The notes under the pieces are model-generated. The model did no database searches, was not told the DNA's origin, and saw only the letters and a program-made list of their open reading frames with translations. A stretch of DNA of 64,000 nucleotides from the NCBI GenBank assembly GCA_016785225.1, contig JAFBJZ010000847.1, positions 1,843,501 to 1,907,500 on the forward strand, written 5' to 3'. This document shows positions 13,033-25,966 of the stretch, piece after piece; position 1 is the stretch's first letter; the number at the start of each line of letters is the position of its first letter. The DNA is from Psettodes erumei (lineage: Eukaryota; Chordata; Actinopteri; Pleuronectiformes; Psettodidae). The position numbers and the translations under genes are program-made.

Positions 13033-14191
13033 TCAATTTTTTTCAATATTTACAGATGCAAATTTAAAATCATAAGTGCACTACAAAATAAAGAAAACTG
13101 AAAAAATGGGTTGGTTTTGTCCCTAAAACAAATCACTGAATTAATTCTTGACTTGTGCAAAAAGCATCACACTTCAGATGAAAGTAGAAACTTGTCCTGA
13201 AATAAAAGGCAACAAATTGCCCCTAATTTACAACAGTTATAAAAAAAAAAAGCAAATGTGTGTATCAAGTCTGAATGGCTCTTCCCTAAAACCAGCACCG
13301 CAACCACATCCCCCTGACCCTCACCATGTAAAGATAACAAGCTGGCTGCAAATCCCGAGAGGAAGAGAAACGTGGCGTCATCATACTCGCGACCACTGAC
13401 ATTACTCATGGCTTCAACAGCCCGAGGACAAGCTGACATTCAATTATGAACACAAACACAGTGACAAAAAAAACATTGTAAAAGAAAAATCACGTGGGTG
13501 GAAAACTAAAAACAAAGAGGCAAAGCAAGTAAAAGTGACGGACGGCTCGTGTGAAACAGTCTGTCTGAGGGAGTTTCCCCGGGTCGGACTGTCCCTGTGG
13601 TTGTCTGCTGTCCTTTTACGGTGGAGCTCGCTCCAGAAAAACACCTGCAGTGTTATCGTCCAGGAAAACCCCAGCAAGCGCTGTTTTTCCACACCTGTGG
13701 TTTAGCACCGTCAAGCGTGACCTCTGTTAGGAAGACGGCGTGGCAAACAGAAATGTCCTAGACAATCATCTGTGAAAACAAAAGCGTTTCTTCCATCGAG
13801 GTCAATTTGGTCCTCATGTCCTCTGGCTTCCTTTATCCAACTTTTTTTGGTTTATAATAAATGATTTTGATCCTTTTTCCACGTCAAACTGACACGTGTA
13901 TCATTTCTTTAGAAATCTGTCCATCCAACAAATAAATTAATTCATTTTGAGACAGATATTTTAAGTACTGCAAAGAAAAAGTATATACACATTAAAAAGT
14001 ATCATCTATAATACCTAGAAGATGTCCTCGGTTTGATGTGCTTCCCACATGATAATTGCAGAGCTTACAGGAGGGAAGCTAGTCCAAATTATTCTCGTCC
14101 TCTACCTTTCTGCTCTTCTCTGTGGTCTGGAGCATGTCTTCCTCTGTCTATATGTTTGAGGGCCAGCGGAGCAGCATGCCACGCTGGATCT

Positions 14192-17100
14192 TTAGCTGCA
14201 CTTGCAGGACTTCACGATCATATTGGACAGCTGCTCCACCTGAAAGTGGAAAATCAGCAGCAGTGTGATAAATCATCAGTGAGTGTTGCTTTTGCCTAAA
14301 ATGTGAAATGCAAACATTTCACCCCAGAACGGAGGTGGTTGACTGCGGCATAGATACCTTGTGTTGCCTGCCCACGTAGTACAGGATTGGCAGGGGCTCC
14401 AGAGCCTGGGGGACGCAGCAGGGCTGGGCAGAGGCTCCTGGGTTGTGATGCTTATACAGGGCCAGAATCTGCAAACCATTAACGAGGCGGAAACACAAGA
14501 AAACAAAGAACCTGGCTCAGAAGTTCAAGGGGCGTTTGGTAAAATCCACAATGTTGAACAGTCTTTGTATATTTCATTTACTTCATTCATTATTTAAACT
14601 ATTTGTTGATTCATTAAGTTTGAATTAATGCATTGTGTTGACCAGAATTTCCACTCTAAGAAGAATAAACAGCCAAGGTTAATACATATGTCCAATTTTC
14701 AGATACACTTTACAGACACAAAATGTTAATTATGTGTGACTTCAACTCAGCAACAGTCTACACTAGTGTCTCTCTGAGGATGTGCAGACACACAGCAGTG
14801 CTGATAAATGCCGTGTCCAATAATCCAATATATTTGGAGATATTTTAGTCTGGACAAACAAACCAACACTGCAATCCCTACAAAGCCAAAATCTATAGCC
14901 CTGCAACTAATGTCTCCAGTCATTAATACTTACTGTGCCATTATCATGTTATTTTTCAGATTTATTAACAATTATTTGGTCTATAAAGTGTCAGAAAATT
15001 GTGAAAAATGCCAATCACAAGTTCCCTGAGCCCAAGGTGATGTCTTCCAGTTGTGACCAAACATAACAAATTATCACTTCACCGTCAATTTAAATCCTCT
15101 GTACAAGCCCTGACTCTCTACAACACACACTTAATTAGTCAATGTGTTCCACGCCACTGGAGTGTGACTCAAAACAGTCAAGTCAAATCTGCTTTTCAAA
15201 TCAAATCGAGAGCTGCCAAACTGCCGCTCTGCATTCAACCATGTCATCAGATGTGGGTTGCACACGACAGCGAAGTCGAGGTGTTGCACCGTACCTGAGA
15301 GTATTTGTTTTCAGCGTTCCAGATGTAGGTGCAGGACCCCATGCAGTAGTTGGCGTGGTAGCCCGTCGGCTTGTGAATCCACTTCCAGCCCAGGTCTTTC
15401 CTGAAGTCGATGTACAGGCTCCGCACGCAGCAGGTCTCTGTCTGGCTACATGACAGAAAACAAAGTGTGGTGAAGGGATGCCTGAGAGATTTTGATGGCT
15501 TCCCATCCTAAGCAAGCCCCCAGAGAGTTACATTATTTGTGCTGTCTCCCCCTCCTCCAACCCAGCACCCAGGTGGTTTGAGCCCTAGCTCGTCCTGTCC
15601 ACGCATTTAAGTGTCCTTGAGCAAGACACTGAACACCCGTGTCGGTGTGTGGTTGAATGAGGAGCATGTTGTAAAACGCTTAATCCTTCTCAGGTTGAAA
15701 AGCCCTGCACAACTGCAGTGCATTTACCGTGCACCAATAAAAGTGACCACAGACCAGTGGGTTAGGTTGCACAGTGTAGCTTTTAAAATGTCAATGAAAT
15801 GAAACACAGTGGAATATTTGGACATGTGTAGGATTGCTTACGCTGTACACGTGTCCTTTGCCTCCGTGGAGCGTTTTTTGCGTGAGGTGAGGTGGCTGCT
15901 GATGTTCTGAGGGATGGACATGGTGAGGATGTAGGGCGGTTGCTGGGTCATCTGTTGCAACATCCCCGTGTCTCCCCTATTGTCCGTGGTCCCTGAGATG
16001 TGGAAATTGAACTGTCTGACGACATTTTGCTCGTTCTCACTGCATCCGCAGAACAGCCGGAGCTGGAAGCTCTGCTCGTCCTCTGGTGAGACGGGAAATT
16101 TAAAACATGACTGTGTGGTTACTTCAAGGTAAGTATCATCAAGGCTGCACACAGCCTGGAGCAAACAGAAGTTGTAGTAGCACTAGATGACTAGATTCTG
16201 TAACTCACCGCCCCCCTTGATCCAGTTCTGCAGGGTCTCGGTGACGTCAAAGGACAACCACTTGTCCCTGTGCTTGTTGGTGAGGAAGCGGGAAGCGAGG
16301 TAGCGGGCAGAGGAACCCACACCCTGGTACAGCTCCACCCGCTGCTCATCGCGTATCATGGTTTGCTTGATGAGCATCCGCAGCTCGGCGCTGGTCAGCA
16401 GGCGGTAATCCCCAACGCTTTGCCGCATCTCAGAGATATTGAAGAACATTGGGATGCTTACGGACTTGTTGTTGTTGTCCGTGTTATTTTTGTCTGTTAT
16501 TTTTGTCTTCGTTCTCCCTGTTAAAAAAACAAAAAACAAACAAAACTTTAACATTTGACAGATAAGTCAAGTCCCTCACCATGTCCCCCACATGCCCCCT
16601 GTCCCGTACTGTAGTTCTCTACCGCAGTAGATATGTTTACAGACTCACATACACATAAATAAACAAGTAAATAGAATTATAATGATTGGAAAATACACGT
16701 AGGTTACAATGGGTATAAACGGCTGCCAAGTGGCAGTATTTTCTGGCAGACCCTCTGATGGTGTATATGACTTCTTTTTTTTTTCTCCTTGATGGACCTC
16801 TCTGATCCACTGGCCACATGTTGGAACTGGTTAGAATAAGCCCTCTGGCCAGCAGAGAGCAAAAGGCCATCATATTTATATCGCTCCCATTGAGAGGAGC
16901 ATCCACTGGGGCCACGCAGTGAAATGAGTGGACACGGGTCGACCGCTTTTCCCACACGTTTGCGGAGAAGGTCTCCGAGACAAGACCAGAACCAAATGTT
17001 CTCGGGTTATAAAAGCAAGTGATGTAACTTTGTGTCTGAGCTGTTGGAAGTTATCTATAAAACACATATATGTGTGGGAAAGAATCAGTTACTTTCAGCT

Positions 17101-19751
17101 GAACTTTTTCTATATAACACTATATTCATACATTTTTTATAAGTTTATATTACATTATATTTACTGGAATTTACAACATTGTGTAATACTGTAATATTGT
17201 TTATTACTCTGCTTTTCCCACGTAAATTTCATGAAAAGTTCTTTCAAACATGTTTTTCGTATTACTGTACACATTAATAAAAGGCAACGGCCAAGTTCAC
17301 AGTGTTGCTCAATGATCATAACTGCAGCCAAGAGCTCATCTGTTCCAGCTGCTGTAAAGTTGACCATAAAGAGTGTTTTGTTTTCTTACAGTGCTGCTGC
17401 CCACATTTGCAACTTTCATTCCTGAGCCCGTCCGTATCATCACAGCAGGGAACATTCCCCAGAAAGCAGAGCCAAGCTACCGAAGGCTTTAACGTCATAA
17501 ATCTACCAGTGTTACATTACAGAGGATTAAGTCGGACGGAGGCGTGCGAAGATAAGCGCAGGATGGCAGATGAGTGAAGCGCTGTGCAGATACAGAGACT
17601 AGGAGGAGGTGTAGGGGTGGTGGTGGTGGTGGCTGGGGGGGGTGTGAAGGGGTGGGGTTGTAACGGTAAAAGCAAAGAAAACAGCAAAGTGAAGAATGCA
17701 CTCATATGTGTATAACTCATAGTTGCAAGAGGTAAAAGGGTATGAGAGTGAGAGTGTGTGTGTGTGTGTGTGTGTGTACAGGGAGAGGGGGGTGGGAGAA
17801 ATTGGAGAAGCGTATCACTGGAGCCTGAGGTCTGATCCAGGCCCGAAACATCTACTGTGCCTCAGCCTGCCAAAGCCAGGGTTCTCTTACAAGCCCGGGA
17901 ATTACTCTCTGACAAGCAGCTACACCCCAGCCTTGCATACTTGCGCTGCGAGGCCAACCCAGGCCGTACCAGGACCCTCCATGTCACGGCTGCCTGTGTA
18001 TCATTTACCAGTATCACCCATCTGTGTTGCTGCTGAGGTAGAGTTTCAATGCTTGTGTTGGAGCCAAACTGAAACTGAAAAGAGCTGGTGCAGAGTGCAA
18101 AGGGAAATGAGATGACATTTCGCTGGTCCCACCCAGAGCTCAGTCAAATGTTTGGTTGTACGCCGCATGAATGGAAACACAGAGCGTCACAGAGCGTGTA
18201 CAGTATGCGGAGAGCGGCGGCTTGGCAGCGGCTTTCCGAGCGACACCATGCACGGCAAGTCGCCGTCGTCTCCAGCTAGTTTAAATAAACTGAGATAAAT
18301 GTGTTAAGGGTTAGAGAAGTGTTTACGAAACAGGAAATTAAGTCACTTCCCCTAAGAAGCATATTGGCTGCAGCACCATAATTACGTTGAAGCTTTATCC
18401 TCACTTCTACTTTCCAATTAACACGGCTTGCACCGCCTCTGGCAGACTGTCACCGGGCTGTTCCTGTGATCAAACACTGCAACGCTTTGACGCAGCAAAG
18501 TGTAAAACTTCTCCTCCAAGAGAAGCTGAGATAAAGGCCTCGCTCTTCCAGCTAGCACCCGAGCCGGCGTACTTACATGGGTGTGGGGGGGGATTTGTGT
18601 GTTGAATCAGGGCCTATCCGCAGGTAAGCCGGGGACAGCTGTTGTGACAGGTAGGGAGACAGCCCTGTAATTACCAGTGGGAGGAACCAGATTCCAGCAA
18701 CAGGCTAAATACCTGCCTCCTTCATATGCTCGGCTCCACCTTCCCACATCCCACCCGTCGATGTCTCGTTTCCCCACCTTGCCCTGTTTTACACATGGTG
18801 TCGGACCCCCTCACCATCGTAGGGTGGAAGAAGCTTTAGTCACCCTTAAATCTGATGACAGCTCCGGAGCAGTGAGTTATCACGATCCTGAATGTCACAA
18901 AATGTCCAGTTCCCAAAGGAGGGAAGAGTTCCCTCTCTGAATAAGAGCTGAATTACATTAAATACAAGGATGTTACTGCTAACTGGCTGTAGGAGCTGCG
19001 CCCAAACCACCACCCAATTACCAGAATACAACTATTAAGCTCTAAAATGCTCTGCACACAAATATGCGTGCCCGTAGGCTGTTTTTTGAGGATGTCAGGA
19101 AAGCGTGAGTGGTGCAATAAAAAGAAAATTGAAATGACAAAGAGGATTGTTAATTAATATTAAAAAAGCTCATTCTCCAGTGGGATTCTATTTTAATGAC
19201 TGTGTTCAAATAAATTCCTCTGTCTTTTATTTCCCACAGACGAGTAGAGGTTGCACTGTCTTGTGTGTGTCTGTGTGTGTTTTTTTAAATAATTGCAAAA
19301 CAGTTCTTGCTAGGCCTGCACACGTCCACTCTTGGCGTTCGCACTCTCCCAGTGTGTGGAGGTTGTCTCAGTTTTAAGGGGGGGGGTTAAGACAGTGGAT
19401 GGGTGTTCTCTGGCATTCCACTGAGGTAAGGAAACACATGCTCCCCATGGGCACCGCTTGCACCGGACCTGAGTCACTCAAGATCTCAGTGGCCATCTCG
19501 CCTGCCTTCCTTCCTGCCAAAGCTGCCCTGTCACAAACACGCTGCAAACACACTGATAATAGGCTCAGGAAACCCAGCAGAGAGGGGCGGGGGTGGGGTG
19601 GGGGTGTGTGGTGATCATGGGCAGGGAGACAGAGAAGTTAAATGGAAAATGATCAGAAGGAAAGAGAAAGAGATATGATGGAGAACAGGTGACAGGATAA
19701 GCAAGGGAGAACCCAATGCTCAAGTTACAGGAAACCCCCCACTCTCTGAGG

Positions 19752-19795
<44 letters not shown>

Positions 19796-21138
19796 AAGAG
19801 ACAGGGTGAGGGTGAAAGAGTACATTTCACGTCGTCTTTAATCCCATTTTTCTACCCGCCCTCCCTCCTCTGTTCCTTGTCTTCTCTTCGAAGCAGAACA
19901 AAATTGTGCCCGTCATTCTGAAGGATCCTTTGTTCTCCCCCTGGTCTGCACACTCCTGAGCACGGTCCATCCACTCAAGTCTTGCTTTTGAAGTGGTGGA
20001 TAAAAGAGGGATAGTACGTGGATGCCTGCTTGATAGGGTGAGGAGTATAGGCATGTAGAGAACAATGGAGCAAAGAAACTAAACCAAATGAAAAAAAGAA
20101 ATATGTTTATCATAATAGTTTGAGAGTCACTGCACAATTACAGCCAAAAAAACATTTGGCTGAACAAACAGCATATGGGGGCAAGCCAAACATACAGCGC
20201 TAATGAAGCAGCAGTTTAAAAAAAAAAAAATGCTGTGGATACCACAAAAGCAACACAGAGCATCAGACCAGATGCAGCACGCAGTCCTGCAAACGTGTAA
20301 CGCCTGTGATCCCTGAACTCCTGCGGCTGCCTGGAGATGTTGGGTGTAGATCAGAAGGGGTGCATGTGTTGAGGGAATTTATGGGGGAGATTGGAATTGA
20401 CAACCAGCCATGGTGCAAGTCATGATTAACTGTAGCTGCGAAGTTCATCTATCCCAGCCAATGCTTTAAGGCATGTTGATTCTGAAATTTGGTGGGCCAA
20501 TATAAATGACAATGCCTTTAAAATAAATGGCCTCAGATCTTCTCTTGTTTTTGTATATTACCATGCAGTAGTTTTCATTAAAGAACACCTGGTGATTCCC
20601 CTTTGCTGTGAATGTGAGCTGTGAGAAACATTGCATCCTGTGTGCATGTGTGTGTATGTATGAGCAGTGTACCTCGACTGCCGAATGTAGAAGCATAAAT
20701 CATAGTTAGACATTCTTAATGTTGTAGTTACGGCATCAGCAACTGCCTCCATTCTTGACAATGGGTGTCCATATGGCACAATGCCTGTCTTATCTGAGTT
20801 ATCTGGTACTCACTGGTCATGTTGAACTTGTGCAGCACCTTGGCGAAGTACTCCTCCTCCTCCTGCTCTGTGGAGATTTCCGTCTGGACCTGGGCCTGCT
20901 GCTCCTTCAGCATCTCCTTGGTGCTGTTGTAGAGGGACAGCAGGGTGGAGGGGATCTCCTCCTTGTCTCCGGCCTGACTGGGCTCCACGGGCAAACGCAG
21001 TTTGCTCAGGATCTGACTCCTGATGGCCTCGATGCGCTTCTTCTTCACCATCTCCAGGTCCACCGTCTTGCATGTGGACATGCCACTCACGCTGACCGCC
21101 GCGCACACGGCCGTGAGCATCAACAGCGCCAGCTTCAT
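14192..21138 (-). CDS. tgfb1: Transforming growth factor beta-1 precursor (six coding exons, 394 aa)
   Basis: This encodes a secreted latent cytokine that signals through type I/II serine kinase receptors to SMAD2/3. Coding exons on the minus strand, in order: 21138-20814, 16517-16209, 16082-15842, 15445-15295, 14468-14358 and 14239-14192. They sum to 1185 nt in one frame. The protein has a signal peptide (first ~19 residues), the LTBP-linking Cys in STCKTVDLEM (C23), and LAP cysteines C223 and C225. It also has an RGD integrin site at 247-249, furin site RKKR at 279-282 and a 112-residue mature peptide with nine cysteines ending SNMIVKSCKCS. N-glycosylation sequons include YNST, FNMT and FFNIS. 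The exon plan differs from the human gene as I know it: two LAP introns are absent and an extra intron follows RQHK in the mature domain. The sequence alone cannot say whether it is the a or b duplicate. The gene looks intact. Confidence 0.96.
15560..15745 (+). mobile_element. Decayed copy of a common teleost interspersed repeat in tgfb1 intron 3
   Basis: The stretch carries, in order, a CCTTGAGCAAGACACTGAAC block, a TTGAATGAGGAGCATGTTGT block, a TTGTAAAACGCTTAATCC block, and a GTGCATTTACC end. This order closely resembles a very abundant teleost short repeat as I remember it (CCTTGGGCAAGACACT ... TTGTAAAGCGCTTTGAG ... GTCCATTTACC). The copy is diverged and partly shortened, carries no coding capacity, and lies between tgfb1 exons 3 and 4. 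The family name is not assigned; a RepeatMasker run with a fish library would settle it. Confidence 0.55.
17754..17777. repeat. (TG)n microsatellite
   Basis: About 12 TG units inside tgfb1 intron 1. Confidence 0.9.
19754..19792. repeat. (GA)n microsatellite
   Basis: About 19 AG units inside tgfb1 intron 1. Confidence 0.9.
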
Positions 21139-21720
21139 GGTACCGACCCGACTGCAACGACTAATGTGCTCTGGTTCTTGGCAACTGCCCCCTCACCTTT
21201 TCCTTCACTGCCCTCCTATGACCAGGGATGCTTTGGGGAGAGTGAATCACTCCGTGGAGAGGTGTGACTGACGCAAGGTGTTTACACACAGCAGAACAAT
21301 TAAAGCAGTGTGGAGAGTCCTGAAAAGTTCAGGACTGCCGGTGCCGCCGCTGCTGCTGGAAACGACCTAACACTTGTGATCTCTTTGCACAGAGGCAGGT
21401 GGAGAGATTCCCAGTGGGCAGACAGACATGGAGGGATGAGCCAGCCTCTGACTCAGCCACACAGGTAACACAATGACGTCGGAGACGCCGAAAGTGAGTC
21501 CAGAGCAGAGCTGTCAAATGCCAACAGGGCTCATCCAAACATGCACACAGACAGCGCCCCCAAGCCTCGGCACAACCCCACGGCACCCGTCAGTCCAAAA
21601 CAACCGGCCAGCACTCAGGCACTCAACGCAACTGGTTCCGTACTCACTGACCGACTTGCGATTGGTACTTTGCAACATTAAGTTGAATGTTGTCTTTCTT
21701 TAAACAAGTATATATTGTGT

Positions 21721-21722
<2 letters not shown>

Positions 21723-21754
<32 letters not shown>
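21723..21754. repeat. (AC)n microsatellite
   Basis: About 16 AC units roughly 600 bases upstream of the tgfb1 start codon. Confidence 0.9.
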
Positions 21755-21757
<3 letters not shown>

Positions 21758-22825
21758 CTTCCACGTGTCAGCTCGGGGGCTGCGTTGCTCACCAGGCCCG
21801 TCTCTCTTTACATGTCCCCAGGGACGAGCGAAGGTGAGGGGGAGCGATGGCAGAGCGCAGCTTACTCACATCTGAGGCGGAGGCTTCCTGTCCTCTCTGA
21901 CCCACAAGGGGACTCCTCTGCACATGGACGCAGCGCCTGACGCCTCGAAGAAAAGATACGGGCTGTGCTATTTCTCGCTTTTCTTAAGTATGATCAGATG
22001 ACCCCTGGCTTCCTGTACGGCCCAGATAAAACTCTCGGCGGCTTTGATTCAACCCGGCGCTGATCAAGTTATTCGCGGCGAAGGGAAAGAAAGTCTAAAG
22101 TAGTTTGTTTGGGGTTTTTAATCTCACTTTCACCTACTTATTGTACAGCACTCACAAAGCTATGCCATTAAGAAATGTCCCTGAAGAAGAAGACGGGGGG
22201 ATCATTTGACAAGCTGCTGTCGCTCTCTGCTCTGACTACCTCTTTTCAGCAGCAACAGCATGTGATCTGTGTACAGCTGCGGCTCACCGGAGATCGCTCT
22301 CAAGCCGTGCGACTCATGCCTACTTCACAGACAGAGCAGCTGTCTCTCTCTGCGTCTTCATCAACCCCTCAAAAAACCCAGAGCGCGATCAGCGGCTGTC
22401 CAGCCTCAAGCAGGGATGCCAGACAACACGCAGCAAAAACAACAAAAAAAACCCCTCACTATCTGTGGACAAACTGTCACACACACACACCAACAAGAAT
22501 CAGTTTGACAAACCTTCTCTTTAAATGAGCGGCACCATCCACACACAGCAGCAGTCACGACAACAGCCCCTCTCAACCCACGCTGCGTTCGGGAACCAGA
22601 TTCCAGGTCTCGTCTGTCTCCCCTCTTCCCTCTACCCATCCATCGGTATCACCTCGTTTATGCCCTCCGCGGCTCCTTCACACCTTCCCCTCCCGAGTCT
22701 CCCGTGACACAACTCCCTATTCGCACCTCGGTCCAACTCCCTGCCTCCCTCCCTGTGCGCTCCCTCTCTCTCTAGTGTGCTTGTCAGAGCTTGCTGGTGA
22801 CAAAGTGATTTGTGGGAGCTCCTAC

Positions 22826-22828
<3 letters not shown>

Positions 22829-22864
<36 letters not shown>
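22829..22864. repeat. (CT)n microsatellite
   Basis: About 18 CT units in the tgfb1-cdkl1 intergenic region. Confidence 0.9.
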
Positions 22865-22869
<5 letters not shown>

Positions 22870-23056
22870 TAACTCTGCTGTTTTCTGGTTCCTGTTACTC
22901 GTCTAATAGAGCGAGGAGCTCTCCGCCCAGGAAATGAGGGTAACGGCCGCAGTGTAAAACATCTGCTGTTTAACAGAGTTCTGCTGCTGCCTGCCTCCTG
23001 TCCACATCAGGAAGCCAGGAGAGCTGAACACGCTGAATTACTGGCTTTAGAGGCAA

Positions 23057-23059
<3 letters not shown>

Positions 23060-23113
<54 letters not shown>

Positions 23114-23120
23114 GTCTCTC
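23060..23120. repeat. (CT)n microsatellite, compound with a CA-rich tract
   Basis: About 22 perfect CT units, then an interrupted CT tract, followed within 10 bases by a CA-rich run to about 23162. Confidence 0.88.
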
Positions 23121-25672
23121 ACTCACTCCACACACACACACAAACACACACACACACACACACTCTGGCCTGAGTGAGACTGAAGCAATGGTGACTGACA
23201 ATGTCAACAAGCCTTGCATGGCACCAGTGTCTCGCCTCACCGACTGGCCGCCACATTTACCTGGTGGCTGCGAAGGTGAAGGGGCCTGCCAGGCCAGAGG
23301 ACCAAGGCGCTTGGGGGCGAGCTAGTCTAAATGTGGAAGGGTGAATTTCGAGGGATGGAGAGCCAACAGGGCAGGACCGTGTGGTGCGCTGTCCTAGGTC
23401 TGGGTGCCTTTTAGAGGTTGGACTGTGTATTTTCAAAAGGAAGGCCAGACTAAAACAAACCGGTGATGGTTTCAATCATTTTGTTTCTGTCTGAAGCATG
23501 ATTCAACAGGGAAATACAGTTAGTAACTTGCCATTGTAGTCTTTGATCTTGGAATATTTCTTTTTTAGGTTTTTTCCAAATGTGTTTCCCATGGGTGTCT
23601 ATTGTCTTCCATTCACTGTGGCAGTTATGAAGAATAAGCTATTCATCAAACACTAGCAATAAAGGGTGATTTATGATGATAAGCATAAGGAAATTCAAGG
23701 CAAAAATCCCCTAAAATACCAGCTATGCTCGTAACAGAAAACAATAGTAACTTAACCAAAGAGAGTCTGGAGTGTATTTCTACTGTACTGGCGACTGAAT
23801 TATCTCTCTGATTACAATTAATGATAAGATGGTGAGGGGAAAAAAATGAGGGTGGCTTTGAATGTCAACAACTATTACTGGAGTTTTGATGGATGTGCAC
23901 TGCCACCTAATGGCCAAAGATGGGATATCATTTAGGTGCTCTGTCATCTACCTGTCATCTACCTTTAAATATTTAGTCTATTTCTTCTCATGCGTGTTTG
24001 GTTTTTTTGTTTGTTTGGTTTTTTTTACATAAAATACATATGCGCTACATATGAATTCAGCCACTTTAATAGTAGTGTAGAGAATGGTCGCAACAGATAT
24101 AATTACAGATCTTCTTCTTGTATATTGTCTGAGAGACAAAATAACTGCAGCAAAATTAGAAGAGAAAAATCCTGAATGCACCCAGAGGTCTTCCCATGAT
24201 TAGACAGCAGTCAGGTAGATTATGAAAGCTGTATAATCAGAGGAAACCAGTCAACCAACATGCTAAATTTTGCCACGGCAACATACCCCAGGTATACTGT
24301 GTGTTGTGATCAATTTTCTCTGCTCTCCAGTGGACTTTTAACATTGGCCTCTGAACACAACAACCTCCGTGCCTTACTGACTCCGTACAACCAGCGTGTC
24401 TTGCCAATCTGCCATGGGGCATTTCATACCTTTCACCACAAGGCCTCTGTGCCAGCACTTCAAGGTGTCGGCGAGTCTCCGAACACAGGAGTGCAACATG
24501 GTCTGCCTTCCCATCATTCACTGTGAAGTCCTGAAACGATGCTCTGTGTAACTCTGCCGGGGATAGAGCTGTGGCAAAAACGAGCCGAGGGCAGGATGCT
24601 GGGAGAAAGAAATAAGATATTCAAAGTCAAATAGAGAGCAAAGTTTAACTCATGTTAACGCATCAGGCTGGTCCTGCATACGTTTCATGACTCTGGCAGA
24701 GTAATACAATGCACTAGCTTCTTTCAACAGTATATTAATTTGCTATTCTGATGCATACTGTGACAATATGAGGCATTTCACTATAAGCAGAGGAGAAATA
24801 GTGTTGACATAGTTTACTGAAGTATAAATACACCAATACAGAAATAATCCACTACGAGAAAAAAGTCCAACACTCAGAATCTTACAGAAGTACAGAGGTG
24901 TTATCAATAAAATGTACTTAAAAATATCAAAAATGTCATGTCAATGATAGTTTCTATTACCGTAAAACATGCAAAATGCATTTTTGTTGTAGCCAGCCAG
25001 GGTTAAGCCCACTTTAGCTGCCATATATTTTGTTGGGTATGTATGCATATAGATTACAAGTTGATCACACATTTTGCAATCTGTAGGCTACTTTAGTAGG
25101 TAGGCTGTTACACAAAGGTGATATGACTGAGAAGATAGATAAAATAACAACATTTGTAAACACACAATACTGTACCGCTGTATTTTGATTGCAGGACTTG
25201 TCATTTAAGATAATGCTAGCTAGATTAGTTCGGAAAACTGACGGTGTGGCCGCCTCACCAGCTGTCTCCGTGGTTACAACGCATGCGTATTCGCGTGTTT
25301 AAACTTACGTAACCAGCTTGGTGAATAGGTATCCCGTGTCGTCGTCGCTTTTTTCTGCGCCGTTTCCAAGGGAGTTGAGTTAAACACCGTAGGGACTGGT
25401 CCGTCGTTATTACTGCCTTTATGAACGTACGAGACTTTGTTTCAGTGTGAAAATGGGATTTTAAAAAACAGAGAGTTCGGACTGAGTGAGTGGACTATGC
25501 CTCAGGGAAAATACTAAAGTTACCATGGTACAAACGACGCAGAGGACGAGCCAGTGAGTGACGGTGGGGGCACGGAGAGGGGGGGGCAATAATCCCCGCT
25601 GACCTACGTGTGTGCTACTTTGCGGACTTTTGGTGGACTCGATACATCCGCAGATTCGCGGCTGACTTGTCG

Positions 25673-25699
25673 ATGAAGACCCTCTTAGACTCTGGACAG
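25673..25699 (+). other. cdkl1: Upstream cdkl1 exon end with an in-frame ATG
   Basis: A likely first exon of cdkl1 ends at 25699 with a CAG|GTGAGT donor. Its last 27 bases begin with ATG (25673-25675) and read MKTLLDSGQ. When spliced to the acceptor at 25946 they continue in frame through VTATNCT into the canonical MEKYEKLAK start. The segment is therefore either 5' UTR or a 16-residue N-terminal extension. CDKL1 orthologues known to me begin at or one residue before MEKYEK, so the downstream ATG is preferred. Confidence 0.5.
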
Positions 25700-25966
25700 G
25701 TGAGTGCGTCCTCTCTACCAACAACACATATCTTCCGCAATGTGCTATTCTCTCACAGGTTTCAAAGTATAATAATTATATGTATCCGTTTTATAAAGTT
25801 TCTGTGTCGCAGGAAAATCGGTAAACTCCAATGGAGATACCACAGACGTGCATGGTCTATATTTATGTTTAGAAATAATGAGTGCCTAAGTGTCACAACT
25901 TTAAAATGAAGTTGTTGGTTTTTTTGTTTTTGGTTTTCTTGACAGGTGACAGCTACCAACTGCACA

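Larger units (their letters stand above)
16518..20813 (-). other. tgfb1 intron 1
   Basis: A 4.3-kb intron between the first and second tgfb1 coding exons. It contains a (GT)n tract at 17754-17777, a (GA)n tract at 19754-19792 and G-rich patches near 17620-17660. No phased exons or known protein motifs were seen on either strand. Confidence 0.75.
21139..25672. other. Intergenic region between the divergent genes tgfb1 and cdkl1
   Basis: The tgfb1 5' leader and promoter lie just above 21138, and the cdkl1 promoter and first exon lie below 25700. The 4.5 kb between them contains (AC)n at 21723-21754 and two (CT)n tracts at 22829-22864 and 23060-23120. CpG dinucleotides become frequent at about 25250-25420, consistent with the cdkl1 promoter. 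No additional gene was recognised. Confidence 0.6.

Noticed and set aside
20755..21267. 170-codon plus-strand open frame opposite tgfb1 exon 1
   Set aside because: It is antisense to a clearly coding exon, Leu/His-rich and without motifs; a mirror of codon bias in tgfb1.
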